Shown here piece by piece: positions 1-6,572 of a stretch of 14,873 nucleotides of DNA. The notes beneath the pieces were generated by a model. It made no database searches and had not been told where the DNA came from. It saw nothing but the letters and a program-made list of their open reading frames with translations. The stretch spans positions 1-14,873 of the forward strand of contig CAJWET010000024.1 of the NCBI GenBank assembly GCA_913031515.1, read 5' to 3'. The position numbers and the translations under genes are program-made. Numbering within the stretch: position 1 is the first letter of the stretch; each line of letters opens with the position of its first letter. This stretch comes from an uncultured Acidimicrobiaceae bacterium (GTDB lineage Bacteria > Actinomycetota > Acidimicrobiia > Acidimicrobiales > UBA8592).

Positions 1-29
1 TACAACCAAAGAAATAAAAAGATACCGAT

Positions 30-1175
30 CTAGATATCTAATTGCCGGCTAGCTAAATCACGCAGAATTTCTTCGCTTCCTCCGCCGATGGCCTGTACGC
101 GTACTTCTCGGTACAAACGCTCGGTTACTGAGCCCTTGAGGTAGCTGGCACCCCCGAGGATTTGCGCGGCCTCTCGGGCACAGAATTCAAAGGTTGTGGT
201 TGCCTGCACTTTCAATTCCGCGATTTCAGCTACAGGGTTATCATCCTGATTCAGTCTCCATGCAAGTAACTCGCACCATGCTTGCGCAGCATTAATTTGT
301 CTATCCATTTCGATGAACTTGTGGCGGATGACTTGATGATCTGCAAGCCGTTTCCCAAAAGTTTCACGATCTCGTGACCATTCCAGCGCCTCATCATAAC
401 AAGCTCGAGAATATGCGATCGATTGTGCAGCCATATCGATACGCTCAGCGTTGAAATTATTCACAATCGCGGAAAAACCTGTCCCCTCTTCCCCAATCAA
501 GTTTGATACAGGAACGCGCACATCATCGAAATATAAGGTTGCTGTATCTGACGATAACCAGCCCATCTTGTCAAGTCTTGTCCTGTCGAGTCCGGCGCGG
601 TCGCCTTCAATCAAGAGAAGAGATATTCCGCGGGCGCCGTCACCCCCAGTGCGAACTGCAACGGTAATGAAATCCGCATGCATACCGGAAGTAATGAAAG
701 TTTTTTGCCCATTTACGATAAATTCTTCACCATCTCGTCTCGCAACCGTTTTGATGCGGGCCACATCGGAACCGCCACTCGGTTCTGTAATAGCTAGCGC
801 AGCGACAGCATCTCCGGCTAGGCAAGGAGTCAGAACTTTCGCCTTCATTTCCTCCGAACCTCCCCGTTGGATTGGAGGAAGACCTATGTAATTAGAGAGT
901 ATCGAAGCGACGACCCCGCCGGACCCTCCCCTAGATAGTTCTTGCAGAATTACCATTCGTAGGATGGCATCACGTTGGCCATGCCCGCCATACTGTTCAC
1001 CAAACCCATCTCCAAAAAGGCCGACTGCCGCCGCTTTCTTATACAACTCCCGTGGGACTTCTCCCGCCTGCTCCCATTCTTGGACATAGGGGGTGATTTC
1101 GTTAGTAGTGAACTGCCGGACGACAGCTCTGAATGCTTCGTGGTCTTCGGAATAGAACGGCGAGGAAACAGTCAT
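30..1175 (-). CDS. Acyl-CoA dehydrogenase, LCAD/IVD-like catalytic position
   Basis: This 381-aa protein has the full length of an FAD-dependent acyl-CoA dehydrogenase, which makes the alpha-beta double bond in an acyl-CoA thioester and passes electrons to ETF. Visible family blocks are ITEPSGGSDVARI (129-141) and NGQKTFITSG (155-164) in the FAD/substrate middle domain, RETFGKRLADHQVIRHKF (270-287) and QILGGASYLKGSVTERLYRE (338-357) in the C-terminal helical domain. The C-terminal spot that carries the base in MCAD/SCAD (YEGT) reads IGGG (363-366), so no Glu there. A Glu is instead present in FNAER (E244), the position used by long-chain and isovaleryl-CoA dehydrogenases, so the enzyme should be active with the base on helix G. 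It is the last gene of a minus-strand operon, 23 bp after the isomerase-like gene. The chain-length preference cannot be read from the sequence. Confidence 0.95.
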   Translation of the reverse strand: MTVSSPFYSEDHEAFRAVVRQFTTNEITPYVQEWEQAGEVPRELYKKAAAVGLFGDGFGEQYGGHGQRDAILRMVILQELSRGGSGGVVASILSNYIGLPPIQRGGSEEMKAKVLTPCLAGDAVAALAITEPSGGSDVARIKTVARRDGEEFIVNGQKTFITSGMHADFITVAVRTGGDGARGISLLLIEGDRAGLDRTRLDKMGWLSSDTATLYFDDVRVPVSNLIGEEGTGFSAIVNNFNAERIDMAAQSIAYSRACYDEALEWSRDRETFGKRLADHQVIRHKFIEMDRQINAAQAWCELLAWRLNQDDNPVAEIAELKVQATTTFEFCAREAAQILGGASYLKGSVTERLYREVRVQAIGGGSEEILRDLASRQLDI

Positions 1176-1198
1176 ATTCTTAGCTTCGCATGGATTAT

Positions 1199-1975
1199 TT
1201 ATTCTCCCAAACTGGAGAAATCAGGATCCCGTTTCTCAGCGAACGCGATCATTGCTTCTAGATTGGCCGGTTTTCCAAGTAAAGACTGGAAAGCTGCATC
1301 TTCACGGCGTCGCGCTTGGTAGAGACTCTCTCGAATTGGTTCCATGATCACGTTTTTTGAAAAGATCAGAGAACTTATCGGTTTTGCTGCAAGAATCGCA
1401 GCATGGTGCATAGTTGTATCCAGAAGATTTTCTGGAGCACATACTTTAAAGACAAGGCCCATCTCCAAGCATTCGCTGGCAGTCAGCCATTCAGAACTTA
1501 ACAAAGTCCATATCGCATTCTGTTTACCAAGGAGCTGGGGAAAAGTGAAGCTACTTGCAGCTTCGGGAGCTAGTGCAAGACTTGTAAACGGACACTTTAC
1601 TCGTGCGTCGTCTGCCATGAACACCAGATCAGCCAGACCAAGGACTGTGACTCCTATTCCAAGTCCTATCCCGTTCACCGCACAAAGCAGGGGTTTAGAA
1701 AATTGTATAAGTTCATCTGCTAGGCCCGTAAAACCATGCTGCCCTGGCGTAAATGCAGCTCCGCTAGTTCTTTCTGCCATTTCATTGACATCGGTGCCGG
1801 ATGAGAAACTATCCCCTGTGCCCGTGAGAACAACCACAGCGATCTCAGGGTCCTCATCAGCCTCTATTAGTGCTTCCGTCACCGCGTCATACATCGCTTC
1901 ATTAAAAGCATTCTTTGCTTCGGGACGATTCAGGCGAATGGAGCGTATTCGTTCCCTATCGGTAATCTCAATCAT
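1199..1975 (-). CDS. Enoyl-CoA isomerase (ECI2-like), crotonase fold
   Basis: A 258-aa crotonase-superfamily protein. Oxyanion-hole segments are visible at FSSGTDVNEM (57-66) and NGIGLGIGV (101-109). Aligned without gaps to classical enoyl-CoA hydratase, the two catalytic glutamates become T110 (in GIGVT) and F130 (in KCPF), so hydratase chemistry is not expected. The following segment LALAPEAASSFTFPQLLG (133-150) closely follows the human ECI2 block containing SPEGCSSYTFP, which places E138 at the position of that enzyme's conserved Glu. I therefore call it a delta3-delta2-enoyl-CoA isomerase, which moves a double bond so that unsaturated acyl-CoAs can enter beta-oxidation. The start is chosen as ATG at 1975. 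A TTG at 1984 is in frame and overlaps the upstream stop, but the AGGA motif lies only 1 nt before it and about 10 nt before the ATG. The upstream reductase gene ends 5 bp away. Confidence 0.85.
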   Translation of the reverse strand: MIEITDRERIRSIRLNRPEAKNAFNEAMYDAVTEALIEADEDPEIAVVVLTGTGDSFSSGTDVNEMAERTSGAAFTPGQHGFTGLADELIQFSKPLLCAVNGIGLGIGVTVLGLADLVFMADDARVKCPFTSLALAPEAASSFTFPQLLGKQNAIWTLLSSEWLTASECLEMGLVFKVCAPENLLDTTMHHAAILAAKPISSLIFSKNVIMEPIRESLYQARRREDAAFQSLLGKPANLEAMIAFAEKRDPDFSSLGE

Positions 1976-1980
1976 CGTAT

Positions 1981-3204
1981 TCAAATCCTATTCGATGGTT
2001 GTGGCGGCCATTTTGCATGCCCGGGGCGTTCTTCAACAGGGACCAGATAGCAATGGGTACCTTGATAAATGCTTGGCATGCACTTGTTGCAATGGATGCA
2101 CACTCCGTCATCGTTGATCCCATTTACCCAACGGTTTACCAAATCAGGTTCACGAAGCAGCGCACGGCCCATGGCAACGAATTCAAAGCCTTCAGCTACA
2201 GCAGTTTCTACCGTTTGCCGTTTGTTGATTCCTCCGAGAAGGATCAATGGCATGGTCAAAGCTTGCCTGAATGAACGGGCGTATTCAAGGAAGAAAGCTT
2301 CTTCGAATGGGTAAAAGGGCATAAACTTTTTTGCAGTGAGTTTAAATGGCACACGAAGGGCTTTAGGGAAAATCGCCGCCATTTCATTAACCGGAACGTC
2401 ACCACGGAAAAGATACATGGGATTCTCAAATGAGCTTCCACCGGATAGTTCAATAGCATCAAGCGAACCATCTCTTTCAAGTATTTGAGCGACTGCGATC
2501 GACTCGTCAATCTTAAGGCCACCTTTAACCCCGTCGTCCATGTTCAGCTTCGCTATCACCGCCATTGTGTCTGGGGCGGCATCCCGGACTCTATTCGCTA
2601 TCTCTCGACTTAATCTAGCCCGATTCTCAATAGAGCCTCCCCACTGGTCTTGGCGTTTATTCAGTTTGGGGCTAAGAAAATTACTGACCAGATATCCATG
2701 TCCAAAATGCAATTCGATACAATCAAATCCTGCACTGGCAGAAAGTTTTGTTGCGGTTACGAAGTCTTGGATCACCTCTGAAAGGTCCTCACTAGAAGCA
2801 GCGTACGTTTTTTTCATTCGTTGTTTTGCAAGTACTTTCGACGCTGATAATCCCCGCCCTCCGGTTCCTATACCTACTGGGCCAGCATGGCCAAGTTGTA
2901 TAGACGCAGCGACATCCAACGCGTGCATTTGTTCAACGAAACGGTGTAACCCCGGAACAGCTTCTTCGCGGATAACGATCTCATTTGGCGCCCCCTGTCC
3001 GTCGGGTGAAATAGCACAATACGCTAGCGTCGTCATCCCTATTCCGCCTTTAGCAAATGCAACATGGAAATCAATAAGTGCTTCACTAACTAAGTTTTTG
3101 ACCGCCATGCCTTCAAAAGTCGCAGCTTTAATTACACGGTTCCGGAGATGAACCGGACCCAGTTTTACCGGCGCAAAGATATTTTCTATAGGTGTTGATT
3201 CCAT
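1981..3204 (-). CDS. NADH:flavin oxidoreductase / old yellow enzyme family, with Cys cluster
   Basis: A 407-aa FMN-dependent TIM-barrel reductase. Family signatures are QLGHAG (103-108), HFGHGYLVSNFLSP (166-179, with the Tyr of the GYL motif at 171), and the stretch from N182 to R196 containing WGGS and ENR. At the C-terminal edge lie C369-x2-C372-x2-C375-x9-C385, reminiscent of the 4Fe-4S ligands of 2,4-dienoyl-CoA reductase FadH, whose spacing is x2, x3, x11. The protein ends there, so the FAD/NAD(P)H domain of FadH-type enzymes (about 650-670 aa) is absent. Electrons must come directly from NAD(P)H or from a separate protein. The start has a very strong ribosome-binding site (GGAGGAGGGG). 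It heads the operon with the isomerase and acyl-CoA dehydrogenase, which suggests an enoyl- or dienoyl-CoA substrate, but OYE homologues reduce many activated alkenes, so this is inference. Confidence 0.9.
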   Translation of the reverse strand: MESTPIENIFAPVKLGPVHLRNRVIKAATFEGMAVKNLVSEALIDFHVAFAKGGIGMTTLAYCAISPDGQGAPNEIVIREEAVPGLHRFVEQMHALDVAASIQLGHAGPVGIGTGGRGLSASKVLAKQRMKKTYAASSEDLSEVIQDFVTATKLSASAGFDCIELHFGHGYLVSNFLSPKLNKRQDQWGGSIENRARLSREIANRVRDAAPDTMAVIAKLNMDDGVKGGLKIDESIAVAQILERDGSLDAIELSGGSSFENPMYLFRGDVPVNEMAAIFPKALRVPFKLTAKKFMPFYPFEEAFFLEYARSFRQALTMPLILLGGINKRQTVETAVAEGFEFVAMGRALLREPDLVNRWVNGINDDGVCIHCNKCMPSIYQGTHCYLVPVEERPGHAKWPPQPSNRI

Positions 3205-3270
3205 AGTTCCCCTCCTCCAATCTATCCGAGAGATGCAGATACCTCCTCATGGTGACTAGGCTTTCACTCA

Positions 3271-3288
3271 TAGGTTAGAAATGACCTA
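3271..3288. promoter_or_regulatory. Palindrome in the divergent promoter region (candidate operator)
   Basis: TAGGTTA and TGACCTA face each other around GAAA, with six Watson-Crick pairs and one G-T pair in seven. It lies between the divergently transcribed reductase operon (start 3204) and the thioredoxin-fold gene (start 3314), the usual place for a local repressor site. No regulator gene is adjacent, so the binding protein is unknown. It could be chance. Confidence 0.3.
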
Positions 3289-3313
3289 CCGTGCGAAGAG
3301 GAGGGACTCTCGT

Positions 3314-4027
3314 ATGCCGGAACAAGTTACAGAAGTTGATTTTCATTTTGATGTCATCTGTCCTTGGGCATATCAAACATCAAAATGGATTCGGACAGTT
3401 AGGGAACACGTTGACCTAACGATCAATTGGAAGTTCTTTAGCCTTGAAGAAATAAACCGTAAAGAAGGAAAGAAACATCCGTGGGAACGCGAATGGTCGT
3501 ATGGGTGGTCCATGATGCGGATTGGAGCAATATTACGAAGAACCGACATGGACGATCTAGACCGGTGGTATGAACGGGCAGGTTGCGCGCTCCATGAAGA
3601 AGGATACCGCCCCCATGAACCAGCAGTGGCTAAAAAACTCCTTGAAGAACTAGATCTAGACCCTCAAATTGTTGATCAATCAATGGAGGACCTAACAACC
3701 CATGCAGAAATTCGTGATGATCATCAGCGTGTAGTCGATGCTGGGGGATACGGAGTGCCAACACTCTTCTTCGGTGACCATGCGTTGTTTGGTCCTGTGT
3801 TGCTCGACCCTCCGGAAGGAGAAGCGGCGCTACGCCTCTGGGATGCGGTTACCGCATGGATTGAATTTCCGACATTGTACGAAATCCAGAAACCCAAAGA
3901 AGTGGGTGATCAAATTCTCATTGCTGAAAAATTCCGCCCGTATTTAGAAGCTAGAGATTGGGTAAGTATTGATCGCGGCAAGGTTATTGAATTCCCTGAC
4001 ACGAACCAGAAAACTGAGAAACCCTGA
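3314..4027 (+). CDS. Rv2466c-like thioredoxin-fold (DsbA/FrnE family) protein with CPWA active site
   Basis: A 237-aa cytoplasmic protein (no signal peptide) of the DsbA-like thioredoxin superfamily with an inserted helical domain. The N-terminal strand-loop DFHFDVICPWAYQTSKW (9-25) and the block GVPTLFF...FGPVL...GEAALRLWDA (147-178) match the pattern of M. tuberculosis Rv2466c, a mycothiol-dependent reductase. GVPT at 147-150 is the cis-proline loop. The active site reads C16-P-W-A19 instead of CPWC, so the resolving Cys is missing. A monothiol mechanism with a low-molecular-weight thiol such as mycothiol is plausible (inference). The start is set at 3314 because AGGAGG lies 9 nt upstream. 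An in-frame ATG at 3281 has no such site and falls inside the palindrome at 3271-3288. The cupin gene follows after 4 bp, so the two are probably co-translated. Confidence 0.85.
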   Translation: MPEQVTEVDFHFDVICPWAYQTSKWIRTVREHVDLTINWKFFSLEEINRKEGKKHPWEREWSYGWSMMRIGAILRRTDMDDLDRWYERAGCALHEEGYRPHEPAVAKKLLEELDLDPQIVDQSMEDLTTHAEIRDDHQRVVDAGGYGVPTLFFGDHALFGPVLLDPPEGEAALRLWDAVTAWIEFPTLYEIQKPKEVGDQILIAEKFRPYLEARDWVSIDRGKVIEFPDTNQKTEKP

Positions 4028-4031
4028 TCAA

Positions 4032-4568
4032 ATGGCGTCTTCCCAGCCAAACCCTCGCATTCCAGAAGTCTTTCCCAAATTCTCACACCTGCAAGAAGAG
4101 GAAATAGTTCCTTGGATTCCTGTCCGTAGCCAACGGAACGCTGATGGCAGCGAGTCGCATGTATGGGAGAAATGGGTTGCGTTCTCTGTTGACCCCATGT
4201 ATCTTGCACTCTTTGCAAAATGGGACCCGGGAATGATCGTCCGAAAACACGGCCACTTCAGTCCCCATGTCCTGACTGTTCTCGAAGGAGAATTCTTTTG
4301 TGGGGAACGTCTTTGTGGCCCTGGAACACACATTGAGCTTCCGCTCGGAGCAGATTTTGGACCATTTAGAGCTGGACCGAAAGGCGTTTCCCTTTACGAA
4401 GTCATGATGGGAGACCCCCGTTCATGGAGCGATGATCCGGAAGCTATGCTCAAGATCCTCGAAGAGCACGGCGTAACCCAGCTACCAGACCCCCCTATAG
4501 AACTCCCCGATGGACTCAAAGATCTCCGTCAGGTTTATGTTGCAGCTGAACAAAAACGGTCAGTTTGA
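4032..4568 (+). CDS. Single-domain cupin protein with altered metal ligands
   Basis: A 178-aa soluble protein with one cupin barrel at about 45-130. Cupin motif 1 is G67-x5-H73-x-H75-x3-H79-x6-G86, in which the usual Glu ligand is replaced by His79. Motif 2 is G98-x5-P104-x-G106-x2-F109, where the usual last ligand His is Phe. Three His from motif 1 could still hold a metal, but the site differs from the classical 3-His-1-Glu centre. Substrate and reaction cannot be named. It may be a small-molecule binder, isomerase or dioxygenase-like enzyme. ATG at 4032 lies 4 bp after the stop of the upstream thioredoxin-fold gene, which implies one operon and possibly a shared thiol- or aromatic-related task. 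Its last 9 bp overlap the end of the convergent engB. An in-frame extension further upstream would run inside the previous gene and is not needed. Confidence 0.8.
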   Translation: MASSQPNPRIPEVFPKFSHLQEEEIVPWIPVRSQRNADGSESHVWEKWVAFSVDPMYLALFAKWDPGMIVRKHGHFSPHVLTVLEGEFFCGERLCGPGTHIELPLGADFGPFRAGPKGVSLYEVMMGDPRSWSDDPEAMLKILEEHGVTQLPDPPIELPDGLKDLRQVYVAAEQKRSV

Positions 4569-5153
4569 GAAAAAATCAAGAATTACTGAACGGAGTTGCG
4601 GAATACCGGATCCCGTCATGACACTTACCCACAAAACATCCTTTTTCTCGACCTCTAGCTTTTCCACTAGATCATTTTTTCGTGCTCCCCGTTTCGAGGA
4701 ACGAACTTTGTCTTCTTTGGTAGCAATGAACTGATATGGGAGATCTATGTGATCAAGCCACTCTATGGTTTGCAGATCTAACGCAGTTGGACCAACGGCA
4801 CTATCAATCAACAGGATCACTCCTCCAAGAGTCTTACTCTCTAGCAAGTATTCCTCAATCATTTTTCTCCATCGCTCCATTTCTGCTTTGGGAGCTTTGG
4901 CGAAACCATACCCCGGTAGATCAACAAGCCAATTCCCCGAACCTTCTGGATCGAGTTCATACACGTTGATCAATTGTGTAGCCCCGGGTGTTTTCGATGT
5001 CTTCGCAAGTTTTTTCCGGTTTGCCAGAGCATTAATCAGTGACGATTTCCCTACATTTGACCTTCCTACAACAGCTAATTCAAGCTGTCTGTTTGGAAGC
5101 TGGTCAAGCCGGGAAGCGGACTGGAGAAACCGAATAGGAAGCGGAGAAGACAC
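4560..5153 (-). CDS. engB: Ribosome biogenesis GTP-binding protein EngB/YsxC
   Basis: A 197-aa TRAFAC GTPase, normal length for EngB (YihA/YsxC), which acts in large ribosomal subunit assembly. All G motifs are visible: G1 GRSNVGKSS (30-38), G2 Thr in PGATQ (56-60), G3 DLPGYG (78-83), G4 TKED (145-148) and G5 around SVMTGSG (177-183). The N-terminal SASRLDQLP (12-20) is also typical of the family. The start is GTG at 5153. A TAG stop directly precedes it in frame and no earlier start exists. AGG-rich sequence (GGCTAGG) lies just upstream. The gene stands alone, convergent with the cupin gene and overlapping it by 9 bp, and it is divergent from the peptidase lipoprotein gene. It is the only clear housekeeping core gene here. 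Confidence 0.97.
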   Translation of the reverse strand: MSSPLPIRFLQSASRLDQLPNRQLELAVVGRSNVGKSSLINALANRKKLAKTSKTPGATQLINVYELDPEGSGNWLVDLPGYGFAKAPKAEMERWRKMIEEYLLESKTLGGVILLIDSAVGPTALDLQTIEWLDHIDLPYQFIATKEDKVRSSKRGARKNDLVEKLEVEKKDVLWVSVMTGSGIPQLRSVILDFFSN

Positions 5154-5298
5154 CTACCTAGCCTAGCCGCACCTCACAATAGCCCCTTCGAAAGATCACC
5201 CGCCACTGCCCAGAAACCACAAGAAACTCTAAATTACCCCCGAGAATGGGCATTTCACATTTTGGAGACAAACAGGGGAAAAATCGGTTTGGCACCTG

Positions 5299-5323
5299 AA
5301 AACCCCTGAAATTCAAGGGATTT
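5299..5323. promoter_or_regulatory. 25-bp imperfect palindrome (candidate operator)
   Basis: This site is centred on A5311, with TGAA and TTCA arms immediately flanking the centre, then CCC/GGG, then AAA/TTT. Ten of twelve base pairs match; only 5306/5316 and 5302/5320 fail. The central gap of one base makes an RNA hairpin unlikely and a DNA operator more likely. It lies between engB (start 5153) and the peptidase gene (start 5430), about 130 bp before the latter. The bound protein is unknown. Confidence 0.4.
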
Positions 5324-5331
5324 TATGTTTC

Positions 5332-5351
5332 TCCGGTACAAATGTACTGGA
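5332..5351. promoter_or_regulatory. 8-bp inverted repeat next to the larger palindrome
   Basis: TCCGGTAC and GTACTGGA are separated by AAAT. Seven Watson-Crick pairs and one G-T pair form. Its centre is about 30 bp, close to three helical turns, from the centre of the palindrome at 5299-5323, so proteins on both would face the same side of DNA. It may alternatively fold in the 5' leader of the peptidase mRNA. The rest of 5154-5429 shows no gene. Confidence 0.3.
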
Positions 5352-5429
5352 AAGCAATAGCTGAAATTACTAGAAAAGCAGGTTGTTTTCAATCTAGTGG
5401 AACCTCATGGTTATCAGCAGAATGAAGCC

Positions 5430-6563
5430 ATGAAGAAAAACACAACACACCTCACAATCTTTACAGCCCTAGCACTCGCCTTCTTGGTGACCACAACCGC
5501 TTGTATCCCAGCAGGAAACGAAACTTCAGCAAACGCAGCCGAAGCAGACACCCAAGAGATCAATGAATCTCTAGATCTGAACGTTCCCGAGATTGAAGAC
5601 AATCAAGAAGTCATCAACGAAGAACGAATCGAAGTCGAAGCAGATCATTCTGACCATGAGAACTTCCCGACAGAAGTTATTCGTGAAGAAACAAACGAAC
5701 ACACGCACACCCACGACGAAAATACAGAAATATCTGAAGAATTAGAGGAAGAATACGAAGATTCTGATGACCCGATAGTCCCGTTTCGCCTCTTTCTAAT
5801 GCAAGACTATTCATCATCAATTGGGCAATGGTCTGAAGATGTCATGAACCTCCAAAGCATTCTTGGTATCGCTCAAGACGGCGTATATGGTCTTCTCACA
5901 CGAGAAGCCCATCTTGACGCACTCCGCGAACGGGACCTAGCAACCGATGCAGTTCCCCCAGTATCCGCATTTGAAAAAAACCTGGTAACAAAAGTTGAGA
6001 CAGTCAAGGTCGAAACTATCGAAACCAAGGTCGAAACTATCGTAACCCCATGTTCTGGAATCACATGCTTTGATGGATACGAAGGAGACAATCAGACAGC
6101 TGTAAACGCAGCAGCTGCAGCACTCCCCGCAGCTTTAGCGAAAGCAATTTCCGGAGCAACCGTAGTCAATGGATGCCACCCTTACGGAAATGCCCAACTC
6201 GGCCACTGTGCATATGGAACTTGGGACTCAGCTGGATGGGGAGCCGATGGAGAACATGGATACGAATGGGCTATGACTATTTGGGTATCCAACCGTGGAG
6301 TCAACTCTGGGCACCTAACGGACATCATTACTCACGAAGCCGGACACGCATACTCTTACCTTGTTGCCCGCAAATGTGACAACCATGAAACTGGAAAAAG
6401 CTATCGTGAAGAAGCTCGAACCCTATTCGGAGGAGAAGAACCATTTGGCGATGCGATCACCGCATACTTTACCGGCGGGTCATTCCAAAACTACCGGGGT
6501 CACGGTGCGGCACTTTCTGATGGCGAAATTGCGTTCCTAGCTGAAATGTTTGAAAGCTGCTAA
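5430..6563 (+). CDS. Putative lipoprotein zinc metallopeptidase with peptidoglycan-binding-like motif
   Basis: A 377-aa exported protein. MKKN, a hydrophobic segment (8-20) and TTTAC (C25) form a signal peptide with a somewhat weak lipobox. A long Glu/Asp-rich linker (about 30-118) follows, with His-containing patches (DHSDHE, HTHTHDE) that could bind metal. Residues 139-164 carry LQSILGIAQDGVYG and TREAH, a short peptidoglycan-binding-domain-like motif. Near 188-207 VKVET/IETK repeats are encoded by two 16-bp copies, 21 bp apart (6006-6042). The C-terminal domain contains HEAGH (302-306), a zincin HExxH motif, with EEPFGDA (336-342) as a possible source of the third ligand, and six Cys. I infer a cell-wall-tethered protease or amidase-like hydrolase, not assigned to a named family. 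ATG 5430 is preferred over GTG 5397 because it starts the signal peptide. A minimal reading frame (5407-5433) overlaps it by ATGA. Confidence 0.7.
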   Translation: MKKNTTHLTIFTALALAFLVTTTACIPAGNETSANAAEADTQEINESLDLNVPEIEDNQEVINEERIEVEADHSDHENFPTEVIREETNEHTHTHDENTEISEELEEEYEDSDDPIVPFRLFLMQDYSSSIGQWSEDVMNLQSILGIAQDGVYGLLTREAHLDALRERDLATDAVPPVSAFEKNLVTKVETVKVETIETKVETIVTPCSGITCFDGYEGDNQTAVNAAAAALPAALAKAISGATVVNGCHPYGNAQLGHCAYGTWDSAGWGADGEHGYEWAMTIWVSNRGVNSGHLTDIITHEAGHAYSYLVARKCDNHETGKSYREEARTLFGGEEPFGDAITAYFTGGSFQNYRGHGAALSDGEIAFLAEMFESC

Positions 6564-6572
6564 GGAAAAGCT

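Noticed and set aside
451..891. Long plus-strand reading frame inside the acyl-CoA dehydrogenase gene
   Set aside because: It lies wholly antisense to a clear gene and its translation has no family motif. The same holds for other antisense frames, such as 1344-2117 and 2540-3151.
3281..3313. Upstream ATG start for the thioredoxin-fold gene
   Set aside because: The downstream ATG at 3314 has AGGAGG at 9 nt, and the N-terminus there already starts close to the first strand of the fold. The earlier ATG sits within a palindrome and lacks a ribosome-binding site.
5291..5310. TGGCAC before AAAA as a sigma-54 promoter element
   Set aside because: Only the -24-like half is present; no TTGCA-like element follows at the right spacing, and sigma-54 is rare in actinobacteria.
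5407..5433. 8-codon leader frame (MVISRMKP) overlapping the peptidase start by ATGA
   Set aside because: It has only a weak ribosome-binding site and no attenuator-like structure; such short frames arise by chance.
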